Source: Rubrolithibacter sp043763625
Lineage (GTDB): Bacteria; Bacteroidota; Bacteroidia; Sphingobacteriales; Sphingobacteriaceae
Reading direction: 5' to 3'
NCBI GenBank assembly: GCA_043763625.1
Contig: JAYULL010000110.1
Span: 1-64,000, forward strand
Length of the DNA: 64,000 bases
Positions 24,981-35,319 of this stretch are shown in pieces. A program made the position numbers and the translations under genes. The number at the start of each line of letters is the position of its first letter. Positions within the stretch are counted from its first letter, which is position 1. The notes below the pieces were generated by a model. That model saw only the letters and a list, made by a program, of their open reading frames with translations, did no database searches and was not told the DNA's origin.

Positions 24981-25997
24981 ATGAAAGTTTTAACCTGTAC
25001 CGTTCCCGGTTCGTTTGAATACTCCGAAAAGGAAAAACCTCGTTTAGCGGAAGGACAGGCTATTATTAAAATCAAAAGAATAGGTATTTGCGGAACCGAT
25101 TTACATGCTTTTGAAGGAACACAGCCCTACTTCAATTACCCCCGAATTTTAGGTCATGAACTTGCCGGAGAATTAATAGAATTTGATAATGCTCCTGGAT
25201 TTGAAATAGGTGAAGCAGTAACATTTATACCTTATTTCAATTGCGGTACCTGTGTTGCCTGCCGTGTCGGAAAAACCAACTGTTGTACTAAGATGCAAGT
25301 TTGCGGCGTGCATGTTGACGGCGGAATGCGTGAATATCTTTCTGTACCGGCAAGTTCGCTAGTACATGGCGAAGGTTTAAGCTTTGATGAATTGGCTTTA
25401 GTTGAGCCCCTAGCCATCGGTGCCCACGGAATACGACGGGCTGACATAAAAAAAGGAGAGTTTGTACTTGTAATTGGTGCGGGGCCCATAGGTTTGGGAG
25501 CAATGGAATTCGCTCGAATAGCAGGTGCAAAGTTAATAGCTTTAGATATTAACGGCAGCCGACTTCAGTTTTGTAAAGACGAGTTAAGTGTTGCTTTCAC
25601 TATAGATGCCGGAAGCGATAACGTGTTGGAACAACTTCAAGAAATTACCAACGGCGATATGCCTACAGTTGTAATCGATGCTACCGGAAGTCAAAGAGCC
25701 CTAAATGGGGCTTTTGAATACATGGCTCATGGCGGACGTTACGTTTTAATCGGATTACAAAAAGGCGATATCTCCTTCAGCCATCCCGAGTTTCATAAAC
25801 GCGAAGGTACTCTAATGAGCAGCCGAAATGCAACCCGACAAGATTTTGAGCACGTAATAACTTCGCTAAAAAGCAAACTCGTAAACCCTATAACCTATAT
25901 TACACATAAGATGAAGTTTGATGATGTGAAGGATGAATTCGAAAGCCGGCTAAATCGAGAAAACGGAGTAATAAAGGCGATGGTTGAGTTAGACTAA
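24981..25997 (+). CDS. Zinc-type alcohol dehydrogenase, L-galactonate 5-dehydrogenase-like
   Basis: 338-residue medium-chain dehydrogenase. The catalytic zinc residues are in RIGICGTDLHA and ILGHELAGE; the structural zinc cysteines are in CGTCVACRVGKTNCC near residues 89-103; the NAD loop is GAGPIGLG. From memory, the stretches ICGTDLHAFEGTQPYFNYPRILGHE, QVCGVHVDGGMREYLSVP and SHPEFHKREGTLMSSRNAT closely follow E. coli YjjN/LgoD, which oxidises L-galactonate to D-tagaturonate. UxaB, the enzyme using tagaturonate, is encoded 7 kb downstream. An L-fucose dehydrogenase role is the alternative. Confidence 0.85.
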   Translation: MKVLTCTVPGSFEYSEKEKPRLAEGQAIIKIKRIGICGTDLHAFEGTQPYFNYPRILGHELAGELIEFDNAPGFEIGEAVTFIPYFNCGTCVACRVGKTNCCTKMQVCGVHVDGGMREYLSVPASSLVHGEGLSFDELALVEPLAIGAHGIRRADIKKGEFVLVIGAGPIGLGAMEFARIAGAKLIALDINGSRLQFCKDELSVAFTIDAGSDNVLEQLQEITNGDMPTVVIDATGSQRALNGAFEYMAHGGRYVLIGLQKGDISFSHPEFHKREGTLMSSRNATRQDFEHVITSLKSKLVNPITYITHKMKFDDVKDEFESRLNRENGVIKAMVELD

Positions 25998-26139
25998 TCA
26001 ATTAATTCAATTCCCCAATAAGAAAGCTTTGAGATAAGTGTTCGGGCAGGCTTTGTTAATTTCTAAGTTCACCTGCCGAACATCAGAATATGCGTTACTT
26101 AAGGATAATTACTTAGAAATAATTTCAAAATTAAAAGTT

Positions 26140-28575
26140 ATGAATAATTTGTTCGCCTATGTTTTGCTATCCACTTTCTCTACAGTCGGTTACGCTCAGC
26201 AGGATTTAAAGCTGTGGTATTCAAAACCTGCAACAAACTTCAATGAAGCTTTGCCTATAGGAAACGGCCGTTTGGGAGTAATGGTATTTGGGGATCCGAT
26301 AAAAGAGCAACTTCAACTAAACGAATCTACTTTGTGGGCAGGCGGACCGCATCGAAACGATAATCCTGCAGCTTTAAAGGCGCTGCCTGAGGTGCAAAAA
26401 ATGATTTTTGAAGGCAAGTATAAAGAAGCGCATAATCTGGTTCAGAAAACTTTTTTCACTACCACCAACGGTATGCCTTATCAGCCGGTTGGCAATTTAG
26501 TGTTGAATTTTCCCGGCCACGAAAACTCTAGTGATTACAAACGCGACCTTGATATTGACAAAGCAGTGGCCTCAATTACTTACAAAGTAGGCGATGTTAC
26601 GTACACTCGACAAGTTATTTCCTCATTTGTGGATAATGTAGTTATTTTAAAAATCAGCGCCGATAGAAGGGGAAAGATTTCTTTTTCAGCTTCTTATAAT
26701 TCAAAGCTTAGATCTCAAATAGAAACTGAAAAGGATAAGCTGATTCTGACGGGAATTTCGAGCGACCATGACGGAATACCGGGAAAGGTTAGATTTTTGT
26801 CTGAAACCCAAATAAAAACTTTGGGAGGAAAGTTAGAGATTAAGGGCCAAAGTATAGAAGTAAGCAATGCAGACGAAGCAGTTCTTTATATTTCTACAGC
26901 TACAAACTTTGTAAATTATAAAGATGTTTCCGGCAACGAAAAGCACCGTGCCGATCAGTATTTAAGTAAAGCAATAGCTAAGCCGTTTAATTCTGCTTTG
27001 CAAGAACACATCGCCGCTTACCAAAAATATTTTCGGCGAGTTAAGCTCGAATTGGGAACAAGTGAGGCTGCAAACCGAGAAACAGACGAACGGGTAAGGA
27101 ATTTTGCGACTGCCGATGATCCTGCACTAGCAGCTCTATATTTTCAATTCGGCCGTTATTTGCTTATCTCTTGTTCTCAACCCACAAGTCAGCCGGCCAC
27201 CTTACAGGGAATTTGGAACAGTGAAGTAATGCCTCCGTGGGATTCAAAATACACGGTAAACATCAATACCGAAATGAACTACTGGCCCGCAGAAGCGACC
27301 AATTTAACGGAATTGCACGAGCCCTTATTTAAAATGCTCGAAGAACTTTCGCAAACGGGAAAGGAAACAGCCAAAACCATGTATGGCGCAAAAGGCTGGG
27401 CAATGCACCACAATACAGATTTATGGAGAACAACGGGGGCTGTCGACGGACCTCTTTGGGGAATGTGGCCGATGGGCGGTGCCTGGCTTAGTGAGCATTT
27501 TTGGGAACACTATTCCTTTACCGGAGATAAGGAATTTTTAAAACGAGTTTACCCTGTTTTAAAAGGAGCTTGTCAGTTTTATCTTGATGCTTTAATTAAA
27601 GAGCCGTTAAATAACAGATTAGTAATCAGTCCGTCTATTTCCCCGGAAAATACCCCGTCAATTCGTCCTGACTTTGCACTTGCTGCAGGGGTTACCATGG
27701 ATAATGAGCTGCTATTTGACCTGTTTAACAGAACAGCTCAAGCAGCGGAAGTTTTGGGAGAAGATGCAGATTTTGCCTCCACGCTCAGAAAAACAGTTGC
27801 TAAGATGATACCGTTACAAATCGGCAAACATGGTCAGTTACAAGAGTGGTCGGAAGATTTGGATAATCCGGAAGATAAACACCGACACGTTTCTCATCTT
27901 TATGCATTATTCCCCAGCAATCAGATTTCGCCATATCGAACTCCCGAACTTGCTCAGGCAGCAAAAACTTCGCTCATTCATCGGGGAGATCCTTCGACCG
28001 GGTGGAGCATGGGATGGAAGGTAAATTTATGGGCAAGGCTCTTAGACGGAAATCATGCTTATACCTTGTTGAGGAATCAGCTGAGTCTGGTTCCTTCTTC
28101 AGGAGGTAATTCCGGCGGCACTTATCCGAATTTATTTGACGCACATCCTCCATTTCAAATCGACGGAAATTTTGGCTGTACCTCCGGTATCGCCGAAATG
28201 CTGTTACAAAGTCAGGACGGGGCAATCCACGTTTTGCCTGCGCTTCCGGATGTTTGGAAGTCCGGTTCAATATCAGGCCTTAAAGCTCGGGGAGGTTTTC
28301 AGTTAGATTTTTCCTGGAAAGACAAGACTATTGAAAAGGTAACGGTATATTCCCGTTTAGGCGGAAATTGCAGAATTCGTTCTTACGTTCCTTTAAAAGG
28401 CAACGGAATCGTTCCTGCAGTGGGCAAAAATCCCAACTCGTTTTACGAGATTCCTACTATCAACAAGCCGATTTTTGCTAAGGAAGCAAAAATTACAAGA
28501 ATGATCAATCGGCAGGTTTTTGAATACGATATTCAAACTGTAAAAGATAAGACATACACTTTCGTAAAAAAATAA
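26140..28575 (+). CDS. Glycoside hydrolase family 95 enzyme (alpha-L-fucosidase/galactosidase), first copy
   Basis: Inverting exo-hydrolase. ATG at 26140 is chosen because a signal peptide (MNNLFAYVLLSTFSTVGYAQ) follows; the frame is open for 34 codons before it. 811 residues: N-terminal beta domain (LWYSKPATNFNEALPIGNGRLGVMVFG), (alpha/alpha)6 catalytic domain with NINTEMNYWPAE (the two catalytic Asn), ISPEN (catalytic Glu) and DAHPPFQIDGNFG (Asp), and a C-terminal beta domain. All expected catalytic residues are visible. Periplasmic or secreted. The second copy follows after one base. Confidence 0.93.
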   Translation: MNNLFAYVLLSTFSTVGYAQQDLKLWYSKPATNFNEALPIGNGRLGVMVFGDPIKEQLQLNESTLWAGGPHRNDNPAALKALPEVQKMIFEGKYKEAHNLVQKTFFTTTNGMPYQPVGNLVLNFPGHENSSDYKRDLDIDKAVASITYKVGDVTYTRQVISSFVDNVVILKISADRRGKISFSASYNSKLRSQIETEKDKLILTGISSDHDGIPGKVRFLSETQIKTLGGKLEIKGQSIEVSNADEAVLYISTATNFVNYKDVSGNEKHRADQYLSKAIAKPFNSALQEHIAAYQKYFRRVKLELGTSEAANRETDERVRNFATADDPALAALYFQFGRYLLISCSQPTSQPATLQGIWNSEVMPPWDSKYTVNINTEMNYWPAEATNLTELHEPLFKMLEELSQTGKETAKTMYGAKGWAMHHNTDLWRTTGAVDGPLWGMWPMGGAWLSEHFWEHYSFTGDKEFLKRVYPVLKGACQFYLDALIKEPLNNRLVISPSISPENTPSIRPDFALAAGVTMDNELLFDLFNRTAQAAEVLGEDADFASTLRKTVAKMIPLQIGKHGQLQEWSEDLDNPEDKHRHVSHLYALFPSNQISPYRTPELAQAAKTSLIHRGDPSTGWSMGWKVNLWARLLDGNHAYTLLRNQLSLVPSSGGNSGGTYPNLFDAHPPFQIDGNFGCTSGIAEMLLQSQDGAIHVLPALPDVWKSGSISGLKARGGFQLDFSWKDKTIEKVTVYSRLGGNCRIRSYVPLKGNGIVPAVGKNPNSFYEIPTINKPIFAKEAKITRMINRQVFEYDIQTVKDKTYTFVKK

Positions 28576-28576
28576 T

Positions 28577-31051
28577 ATGATGAAAAAAGGCTTTGTGATA
28601 TACCTTATCTTTCTTTATTCAAACCTTTCTTTTGGGCAGAATAATCTTAAGCTGTGGTATAATAAACCTGCGAAAGTTTGGACCGAAGCTTTGCCTATCG
28701 GTAACGGAAAACTGGGAGCAATGATTTTCGGAAGACCGGATGAGGAGCTTATTCAGCTCAATGAGAGTTCCCTTTGGTCCGGCGGGCCTGTAAAAACAGA
28801 CGTAAATCCGGAAGCGCATACCTTTCTTCCTCAAATTCGAAAAGCTTTATTCGAAGAACAGGATTATGATAAAGCCGCCGAGCTGACAAAAAAAATGCAG
28901 GGTCTTTATTCCCAATCGTACATGCCTTTAGGCGATTTAATAATCAAACAAGACTTTACCGACAGTATAACCGGCTACTACCGTGATTTAAACATTGAAA
29001 CTGCTGTGGCCACCACCCGATTCACTGCCAAGGGAACAACGTTCACCCGGAAAATTTTTGCTTCGGCTTCTAATAATGTTATCGTAATTCAGGTTTCCGC
29101 AAATAAAAAAGCACAATTAAACTTTAGGGTTGAGACGAAAAGTTTATTGCATTTCTCAACTATAAAAATAAGCGAAAATGAGTTTGCAATGCAAGGTAAA
29201 GCTCCTAGCCATGTGGACCCGAATTACCACGAACAGGATAAGGAGCCGGTAAAATATAAGGCTGAGCAAGAGTGTAACGGGATGCGTTTTCAAGCACGAT
29301 TGAAAGCCTTAAGTAAGGACGGAGAAGTGACGGCCGACTCCACCGGTATTCAAGTCTCCGGCGCTACTGAAGTTACTCTGCTTTTAACAATGGCAACAAG
29401 CTTTAACGGCTTTGATAAGTGCCCTGATAGCGAAGGTAAAGACGAGCGGAAGATTGCTTCGCAAACCATTTCACAGGCTTCTGCCGGAACGTATAATCAA
29501 TTATTAGACAGTCATATAAAAGATTATCAAAAGCTTTTCAGTCGGGTAAAATTTAGTTTGAAAGCAAGGTTAGAAAGTAAGAACGGGCAGTTACCGACTA
29601 ACGAACGTTTAATTAATTATTCAAAAGGTGACAAAGATTTAGATTTAGAAACGCTTTATTTTCAATACGGCCGATACCTGCTTATTTCGAGCTCTCGTGC
29701 CGGCGGCCAAGCTGCAAATTTACAGGGTATTTGGAACAAGGAAATCCGTCCGCCTTGGAGTTCAAACTATACTATCAACATTAATACGCAAATGAATTAC
29801 TGGCCCGCTGAGGTTACTAATTTGAGCGAGCTTCACACGCCTCTTTTTGATTTGATTAAAAATATATCCGTTACCGGGAAAACTACTGCGAAAGAATTTT
29901 ACGGAATGAAGGGATGGGTTGCTCACCACAATTCAGATATTTGGGCGCTTTCAAACCCTGTAGGTAATAAAGGAAGCGGCGACCCGAAATGGGCCAATTG
30001 GCCCATGGGCGCTAATTGGCTTTGCCAACATCTGTGGGAGCATTTCCAATTTACGCAAGATAAAAAGTTCTTGAAAGAGGTGGCGTACCCCTTAATGAAA
30101 GGCGCAGCGCAATTCAGTTTAGATTGGTTAGTTGAGGATAAAAACGGGTTTTTGGTTACAGCTCCTTCCATGTCTCCCGAAAATAATTACATTAATACAA
30201 ACGGCAAGCATGTAGGTGTTTCTGTTGCTGTTACCATGGATATGTCTATCGTTTGGGACTTGTTTACAAATTTGATTGAAGCGTCAAAGCAACTTGGAAT
30301 TGAGCCGGAATTTAGAACAATGCTGGAGGCAAAGAAGAAAAAGCTTTACCCTTTGCACATCGGTAAAAAAGGAAATCTGCAAGAATGGTTCGGCGACTTT
30401 GAAGATGTTGAACCGCAACACCGTCATGTTTCGCACCTGTTCGGTTTACATCCCGGAAGGCAATTCTCGCCGTTGTTTTCTCCTGAATTTGCTAACGCTG
30501 CCAGAAAAACTTTAGAAATTCGCGGCGACGAGGGAACCGGTTGGAGCAAAGCTTGGAAAATTAATTTTTGGGCAAGATTATTAGACGGTAACCATACCTA
30601 TCTTTTGGTGCGGCAACTTCTACATGCTACAGGCGAAGACAAAACGATTTACACCGGCGGCGGCGGCACATACCCTAATATGTTTGACGCACATCCGCCT
30701 TTCCAAATCGACGGTAATTTCGGCGGAACAGCAGGTATGGCAGAAATGATGCTTCAAAGTCATTTAGGCGAACTTCATCTATTACCCGCGATCCCCGACG
30801 CTTGGGCCGAAGGAAGCGTTAAAGGATTGAAAGCGAGAGGAAATTTTGAAGTAAGCCTAAACTGGAAAGATAAGAAACTGCAAACAGCCGATATAAGATC
30901 CATTGTGGGTGGAATGTGCAAAATCAGAACCGATGTTCCGGTTGAAGTTAAGGGAACCGGACTAAAATCGAAACCGGCAAAAGAAAAAGGGTATTATGTT
31001 TTATCGTTTGTAACCGAAAAGGGAAAGGCGTACAAACTAACTTCGATCTAA
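28577..31051 (+). CDS. Glycoside hydrolase family 95 enzyme, second copy
   Basis: 824 residues, same architecture as the preceding gene and clearly paralogous: signal peptide ending SFGQ, LWYNKPAKVWTEALPIGNGKLGAMIFG, NINTQMNYWPAE, MSPEN and DAHPPFQIDGNFGGTAG. The two differ strongly in loop regions, for example an extra insertion near SNPVGNKGSGDPKWANWPMG, so they are not a recent duplication and probably differ in substrate, such as L-fucose versus L-galactose or different linkages. The start may be the second Met at 28580. Confidence 0.92.
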   Translation: MMKKGFVIYLIFLYSNLSFGQNNLKLWYNKPAKVWTEALPIGNGKLGAMIFGRPDEELIQLNESSLWSGGPVKTDVNPEAHTFLPQIRKALFEEQDYDKAAELTKKMQGLYSQSYMPLGDLIIKQDFTDSITGYYRDLNIETAVATTRFTAKGTTFTRKIFASASNNVIVIQVSANKKAQLNFRVETKSLLHFSTIKISENEFAMQGKAPSHVDPNYHEQDKEPVKYKAEQECNGMRFQARLKALSKDGEVTADSTGIQVSGATEVTLLLTMATSFNGFDKCPDSEGKDERKIASQTISQASAGTYNQLLDSHIKDYQKLFSRVKFSLKARLESKNGQLPTNERLINYSKGDKDLDLETLYFQYGRYLLISSSRAGGQAANLQGIWNKEIRPPWSSNYTININTQMNYWPAEVTNLSELHTPLFDLIKNISVTGKTTAKEFYGMKGWVAHHNSDIWALSNPVGNKGSGDPKWANWPMGANWLCQHLWEHFQFTQDKKFLKEVAYPLMKGAAQFSLDWLVEDKNGFLVTAPSMSPENNYINTNGKHVGVSVAVTMDMSIVWDLFTNLIEASKQLGIEPEFRTMLEAKKKKLYPLHIGKKGNLQEWFGDFEDVEPQHRHVSHLFGLHPGRQFSPLFSPEFANAARKTLEIRGDEGTGWSKAWKINFWARLLDGNHTYLLVRQLLHATGEDKTIYTGGGGTYPNMFDAHPPFQIDGNFGGTAGMAEMMLQSHLGELHLLPAIPDAWAEGSVKGLKARGNFEVSLNWKDKKLQTADIRSIVGGMCKIRTDVPVEVKGTGLKSKPAKEKGYYVLSFVTEKGKAYKLTSI

Positions 31052-32089
31052 TTGGTGACGGCGTCCGATAGAAAAAAAGTACTCACATTCGGCGAATTAC
31101 TGATACGGATGAGTCCGGATAGTGAGAGCGATTGGTTGAAAAGTAATAATTTACCGGTTTATGTTGGCGGCGCCGAAGCAAATGTAGCCTCGGCTTTAGC
31201 GAAATGGGAAATCCCGACCGCGTATTTCTCGGCAGTTCCGGAGAATGTATTAAGCAGACAACTTGTTAAATACCTCCAGGAAAAGAAAATAGATACCTCA
31301 CCAATGTTATTTCAAGGCGACAAGTTGGGGATTTTCTACCTTCATCAGGGAACCGATATGAAAAATACTTCGGTTATTTACGACAGAAGAAATTCCTCTT
31401 TTGCAGATTTAAAACCTACAGATATAGATTGGGATAATTTTTTCAGGGACGTTTCTTGGTTCCATTTCAGCGCTATTTGTCCCGCAATAACTCAATCTGC
31501 GGCAGACGTTTGCCTTGAAGCGGTTAAAATTGCTTCCCAAAAAAACATTAATGTTTCCCTTGATTTAAACTACCGCTCAAAATTATGGCAATATGGGAGA
31601 GAGCCGGTAGATGTTTTGCCGGAAATTGCCGGCTATTGCAATTTAATTATGGGAAATATTTGGGCGGCAGAAAAAATGCTGGGTATTTCATTTAAGCAGG
31701 ACATTACATCCGAAAGTTCGAAAGAAGTTTTTTTAGCTCAAGCCGAATACACAAGCAAAGCGATTATAGAAAAATTTTCGAAAGTAACAGCGGTAGCAAA
31801 CACCTTTCGCTTTGATTATAAAGATAGAGGAATTCGATATTATACCACACTTTTCGCAAACGATAGCAGTTATTTAAGCCGCGAATATTTTGCGGAAGAA
31901 ATTGTAGATAAGGTAGGCAGCGGCGACTGCTTTATGGCGGGGCTTATTTACGGATATTACAAGCAACTGCCTGGACAGCAGATTCTGGATTTTGCCACAG
32001 CCGCCGCATTTAAAAAGCTGTTTGAAAAAGGAGACTCCACTGCACATAACGTAGAGGAAATAAAAGGATTTTTAGAAAATGGACAATAA
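31052..32089 (+). CDS. kdgK: PfkB-family sugar kinase, candidate 2-keto-3-deoxygluconate kinase
   Basis: 345 residues. It has the PfkB signature GGAEANVASALAKW near residue 39 and the catalytic GSGDCFMAG near residue 290. There is no ATG near the N-terminus; TTG at 31052 directly after the previous stop or GTG at 31055 (TASDRKKVLTFGELL) must serve. The next gene, KDPG aldolase, overlaps it by 11 bases, which supports phosphorylation of 2-keto-3-deoxygluconate as its job. Confidence 0.88.
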   Translation: MVTASDRKKVLTFGELLIRMSPDSESDWLKSNNLPVYVGGAEANVASALAKWEIPTAYFSAVPENVLSRQLVKYLQEKKIDTSPMLFQGDKLGIFYLHQGTDMKNTSVIYDRRNSSFADLKPTDIDWDNFFRDVSWFHFSAICPAITQSAADVCLEAVKIASQKNINVSLDLNYRSKLWQYGREPVDVLPEIAGYCNLIMGNIWAAEKMLGISFKQDITSESSKEVFLAQAEYTSKAIIEKFSKVTAVANTFRFDYKDRGIRYYTTLFANDSSYLSREYFAEEIVDKVGSGDCFMAGLIYGYYKQLPGQQILDFATAAAFKKLFEKGDSTAHNVEEIKGFLENGQ

Positions 32090-32741
32090 AGAAACCGCAT
32101 TAAAGAGTATTCTCAAGCAGGGAATGCTTCCATTGTTTTTTCACCACGACCCCTCGGTTTGTTTAGAAATTGTAAGAGCGCTTTACAACGCGGGAGTACG
32201 GGTTATTGAATTTACCAATCGTGGTGAGGCTGCTTTAAGCAATTATAAGTTTCTGAAAAATGCTTTACAAGCTGAGATGCCCGATCTGCTATTGGGAATA
32301 GGCACAATTAAAACCGAAAAACAAGCTCAGGATTTTATAAGTGCAGGTGCCGATTTTATTATTTCTCCAATAGTGAACCCTAAGGTTGCAAAACTTACTC
32401 ACGATGCAGGTTTACTGTGGATTCCCGGATGTATGACTCCAACTGAAATACATCTTGCGCAAGAAAACGGTGCAGCTTTAATTAAAATCTTTCCGGCAAA
32501 TATTCTCGGTCCTGAGTACGTGTCTTCAATCAAAGATTTGTTTCCCGGTCAACTTTTTATTCCCACCGGTGGAGTCGAATTAAACAAAGAAAATATTACT
32601 AAATGGTTCAATGCCGGTGTTTGTGCAGTTGGGATGGGAAGTAAACTAATCAGTAAAGAAGTGTTGGAGGGGAAACAATATGAAAAGCTATACGCTGATA
32701 CTCGGCAAGCGCTGGAGTTGGTTAAGCAGGGAAGGATTTAG
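32079..32741 (+). CDS. eda: 2-keto-3-deoxy-6-phosphogluconate aldolase
   Basis: Splits KDPG to pyruvate and glyceraldehyde 3-phosphate. 220 residues, class I (beta/alpha)8 barrel. The Schiff-base lysine is Lys136 in ALIKIFPANILGP; the proton-transfer glutamate is in VIEFTNRG near residue 45; phosphate-binding GGVELNKEN is near residue 165. It overlaps the sugar kinase by 11 bases. Confidence 0.93.
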   Translation: MDNKETALKSILKQGMLPLFFHHDPSVCLEIVRALYNAGVRVIEFTNRGEAALSNYKFLKNALQAEMPDLLLGIGTIKTEKQAQDFISAGADFIISPIVNPKVAKLTHDAGLLWIPGCMTPTEIHLAQENGAALIKIFPANILGPEYVSSIKDLFPGQLFIPTGGVELNKENITKWFNAGVCAVGMGSKLISKEVLEGKQYEKLYADTRQALELVKQGRI

Positions 32742-32871
32742 TTATCGGCATTAGGTAGGAGAGTGAGTAAACCCCGAAATGCGAAATGACGCTAAAACAA
32801 TTCAACAATTTTAACAATTAGCAGTTTGCCTCTAAACTTATAACCTAAAATACCATTATAACCTAAAAGCA

Positions 32872-34338
32872 ATGCTTCTTTCCAAACAAACACTCTCTCA
32901 AATTACCTCTGAGTCAGCCGAAACTCCTTTGCCCGAGACCCTTAACCTTGCTGAAAGAGTCCTCCAATTCGGTACCGGAGTTTTGCTTCGCGGATTGCCG
33001 GACTATTTTATTAATAAAGCTAACGCAAAAGGAATATTTAACGGGAGGGTGGTTGTTGTAAAATCAACCGCGGGAGGAGATGCGGAAGCTTTTCCGGCCC
33101 AAGACAATCTTTATACTATCTGCATCAGAGGGTTAGGTGAAGGAAATTCGGTAAAGGAAAACATTATTTCTTCTGCAATCAGTAGAGTGCTTTCGGCGCA
33201 TAGCGAATGGGAAAAAGTGTTGGAGTGTGCAGTAAATTCAAAGATCAAAATTATTATTTCTAATACTACAGAGGCCGGAATCGAATTGGTTGAAGAGAAT
33301 ATAAATCAAAGCCCGCCAAAGTCTTTTCCGGCAAAGCTGTTAGCAGTTTTGTATAAACGCTATCAATTTTTTAAAGGCAGTCCGGATGCCGGAATGGTAA
33401 TTATCCCGACAGAGTTGATCCCGGAAAACGGAAAGAAGTTAGCTCAAATAGTTAACAAACTTGCCGCTTTTAATAGTCTGGAAGCCAATTTTATTAATTG
33501 GTTAAGTGTTTCTAACTATTTCTGCAATTCTCTGGTTGATCGAATCGTTCCGGGTAAACCGTCACCGCGAGCCTTAGTCGAAATTGAGCAAGGTTTAGGT
33601 TATAAGGACGATTTGTTGATTTGTGCCGAACCTTACAAACTGTGGGCGATAGAAGCTCCGGAAAAGCTGAAACCGATATTAAGTTTTTACGCAGCCGATG
33701 AGGGAATTATCATCAAAGAAAATATCGATAAATACCGAGAGTTAAAGTTGCGTTTACTTAACGGAACTCATAGTTTCTGTTGCGGGTATGCTTTTTTGAA
33801 GGGTTTTAAAACCGTTCGGGAGACCATGGCTGATGGACATTTTATGCAGTTTATCAGAGGATTGATTTTTGATGAGATCGCTCCGGCTATTCCTTATGAT
33901 ATCCCTGTAGAGGAGAAAGAACGTTTTGCACAACAAGTGCTCGACAGGTTTGCTAACCCTACAATAGAACATAAATGGCTTAGTATTTCGCTCAGCTACA
34001 CGGCTAAAATGAAAATGCGGAATAAGGACCTGATTGTGAATTATTATAAGCTGTTTAATAAAGTTCCGCTACATTTTGCCAAAGGCTTCGCTGCTTATTT
34101 GAAATTTATGAAGCCGGTTAAGGTTGAGGGGGATAAGTACTTCGGAGAGTTTCAAGATGAATATTATGTTATCAATGACAGTCAAGCTTCGTATTTTTTC
34201 AAGTTATGGGATTCTTGCTCGCCTGAAGATATGGTCCGGGAAGTTTTGCAGAACGAAGAATTATGGGGTTATAATTTGGATTCCTTACCTGAGTTTTCAG
34301 ACGCTGTAATTGAAAATTTGCCGAAAGATTTAGCGTAA
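32872..34338 (+). CDS. uxaB: Tagaturonate reductase (altronate oxidoreductase)
   Basis: 488 residues of the mannitol/uronate dehydrogenase family. The N-terminal Rossmann region is VLQFGTGVLLRGLPDYFINKAN near residues 30-50; the motif ISNTTEAGIEL and the catalytic region GLLNGTHS-like KLRLLNGTHSFCCGYAF follow. It reduces D-tagaturonate to D-altronate with NADH. In this cluster the substrate can come from L-galactonate through the Zn-dehydrogenase. The altronate dehydratase UxaA is not in the window. A decayed copy of its last 80 bases lies at 35320. Confidence 0.92.
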   Translation: MLLSKQTLSQITSESAETPLPETLNLAERVLQFGTGVLLRGLPDYFINKANAKGIFNGRVVVVKSTAGGDAEAFPAQDNLYTICIRGLGEGNSVKENIISSAISRVLSAHSEWEKVLECAVNSKIKIIISNTTEAGIELVEENINQSPPKSFPAKLLAVLYKRYQFFKGSPDAGMVIIPTELIPENGKKLAQIVNKLAAFNSLEANFINWLSVSNYFCNSLVDRIVPGKPSPRALVEIEQGLGYKDDLLICAEPYKLWAIEAPEKLKPILSFYAADEGIIIKENIDKYRELKLRLLNGTHSFCCGYAFLKGFKTVRETMADGHFMQFIRGLIFDEIAPAIPYDIPVEEKERFAQQVLDRFANPTIEHKWLSISLSYTAKMKMRNKDLIVNYYKLFNKVPLHFAKGFAAYLKFMKPVKVEGDKYFGEFQDEYYVINDSQASYFFKLWDSCSPEDMVREVLQNEELWGYNLDSLPEFSDAVIENLPKDLA

Positions 34339-34459
34339 TAAGCTATTTCTTTAACCATTAGTTTCTCGCCATTTAACCTTAGGTAAAAAATGCGTTACTC
34401 TCATCGGAATAAAAGTCTAATCCTTAGTTTTCAACAAGAAATTATAAACCTTTAAAAAC

Positions 34460-35298
34460 ATGAAGAAAGTATTTTTAGCCCTATGCACAACTGTGTTGCT
34501 GGTGGTTACTACCCAAACAAAAGCTCAGCAATATCCGGAAGAAAAGTTAGGTTGGAAATTAGGTTCTCAGGCTTGGACCTTTAATAAATTTACTTTTTTT
34601 GAAACTGTTGATAAAATTAAAAGTTGTAACCTCAAATACGTTGAAGCCTTCCCCGGCCAAAAGCTCGGCGGGGTTTTGAAGGCGAAATGGATTTTCATAT
34701 GCCGGTTGAAAAACGTAAACAGATCTTGGCAAAGCTGAAAGAAAAAGGCGTTAAAATGCAGGCTCTCGGAGTAGTTGCCGCGGGCGATGAAAAAGATTGG
34801 CGTCAATTATTCGAATTTGCAAAAGGTATGGGTTTAGATCGCATTACTTCCGAGCCGGAGGAAAAGATGTTACCGGTGATCTCAAAACTTGCTGACGAAT
34901 TTAAAATCAACGTAGCTATTCACAACCACGCCACGCCTTCGCATTATTGGAATCCTGAAATTGTTCTTAACGCTATAAAAGGACAAAGCAAACGAATCGG
35001 CGCTTGCGCAGATATCGGACATTGGGTTCGTTCCGGCTTAGACCCCGTTGAATGTATTAAGAAATTGGAGGGACATATTTTCGGCCTGCATGTGAGAGAT
35101 TTACATGAAAAAGGACCCGAAGGACATGATGTACACTGGGGGAAAGGTTCTTCAAACGTGGAAGGCGTACTTAAAGAACTTAAAAGACAAGGATTTAAAG
35201 GCGGTTTTTCTGCCGAATGCGAATTTAATTTAGATAACAGTGTACATGATGTGGCTGAGAGCGTAAAATATTTTCGCGAAGTAGTTAAGAAACTTTAA
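34460..35298 (+). pseudogene. Exported sugar-phosphate isomerase/epimerase-like TIM barrel, frameshifted copy A
   Basis: Two overlapping frames together make one protein. 34460 onward encodes a signal peptide (ending TKAQQ) and the barrel start up to EAFPGQKLGG; the rest, from EMDFHMPVEKRK to the end at 35298, is read one frame away. The break lies at the GGGG run 34670-34673, where the intact paralogue at 35517 has an additional base. One more G restores a full protein of about 280 residues. It is therefore a pseudogene or a homopolymer base-call error. Confidence 0.85.
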
Positions 35299-35319
35299 AA
35301 GAAGATCAATTAATAAAGT

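Noticed and set aside
26038..26139. Upstream TTG-started extension of the first GH95 gene
   Set aside because: A signal peptide begins at the ATG at 26140, and the extension has no protein-like features.
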